Source of the DNA: Phycisphaeraceae bacterium
GTDB taxonomy: Bacteria; Planctomycetota; Phycisphaerae; Phycisphaerales; Phycisphaeraceae
Direction: 5' to 3'
Assembly (NCBI GenBank): GCA_003552605.1
Contig: PUNN01000014.1
Location: 1-13,189, forward strand
Length of the DNA stretch: 13,189 nt
Below, one piece after another: positions 13,129 to 13,189 of the stretch. The notes under the pieces are model-generated. The model saw only the letters and a program-made list of their open reading frames with translations, had not been told where the DNA came from and did no database searches. Position 1 is the first letter of the stretch; every line of letters begins with the position of its first letter. Made by a program: the position numbers and the translations under genes.

Positions 13129-13189
13129 ATCCACCTCGCGATCTCGGAGCAACCCACCCGGGTTCCGCGGTCAGTCCATGCACCTCCAA

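Noticed and set aside
12890..13189. Minus-strand frame at the right edge overlapping the flavin reductase-like gene
   Set aside because: Different frame from the recognisable FMN-binding protein, no domain; only an edge effect.
13171..13189. Possible 3' tail of an upstream minus-strand gene (ending ...MD then stop), with GGAGG before the ATG
   Set aside because: Only about five codons are in the window, which is too little to call a gene.
1..13189. CRISPR array, tRNA, rRNA, transposase or prophage genes
   Set aside because: No regularly spaced direct repeats, tRNA T-loop motif, rRNA stretch, or transposase/integrase motif was seen on reading both strands.

Overview
This 13.2 kb GC-rich bacterial window has dense genes on both strands and many small perfect hairpins between them. 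The gene content fits an environmental bacterium with a Gram-negative type surface, possibly planctomycete-like. It includes a nonulosonic (sialic/legionaminic) acid operon, a SpoIIE-type phosphatase, a GH57 amylase, a flavoredoxin-like protein and a siroheme-decarboxylase-like fusion. The taxonomic guess is inference only: there is no rRNA or marker gene here.

Left part (1-2880): a secreted protein of unknown function (161-1264, +) has a perfect TATAAT box upstream. It converges on a secreted histidine-rich protein (1727-2638, -), which carries about 40 histidines in 90 residues and a TPR-like tail. The 460 bp between them (1265-1726) has no credible gene but holds a cluster of palindromes. 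A related repeat unit recurs at 9-63. Two tandem hairpins form the leader of the histidine-rich gene, and one of them contains its ribosome binding site.

Centre (2881-8904, +): a PPM/SpoIIE-family serine/threonine phosphatase is followed after 252 bp by a tight five-gene operon. The order is CMP-nonulosonate synthetase (neuA-like), nonulosonate synthase (neuB-like), hydrolysing NDP-sugar 2-epimerase (neuC-like), PglD/NeuD-type O- or N-acyltransferase, and a nucleotidyltransferase with N-terminal CBS domains. Three of the four junctions are 4-nt overlaps, so translation is probably coupled. Together the products would make a CMP-activated nine-carbon acid for a surface glycan or glycoprotein. 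The CBS-nucleotidyltransferase resembles PtmE and points toward the GDP-sugar route to legionaminic acid. However, the dehydratase and aminotransferase that route needs are not in the window.

Right part (8963-13128, -): in transcription order there is a flavin reductase-like FMN protein, a fused two-domain Lrp/AsnC-like protein resembling siroheme decarboxylase AhbA+AhbB, a calcineurin-like metallophosphoesterase, and, after a 274 bp gap, a GH57 alpha-amylase. The gap holds a G-quadruplex-capable run and a hairpin in the GH57 leader. I saw no rRNA, tRNA, CRISPR array, transposase or phage gene.
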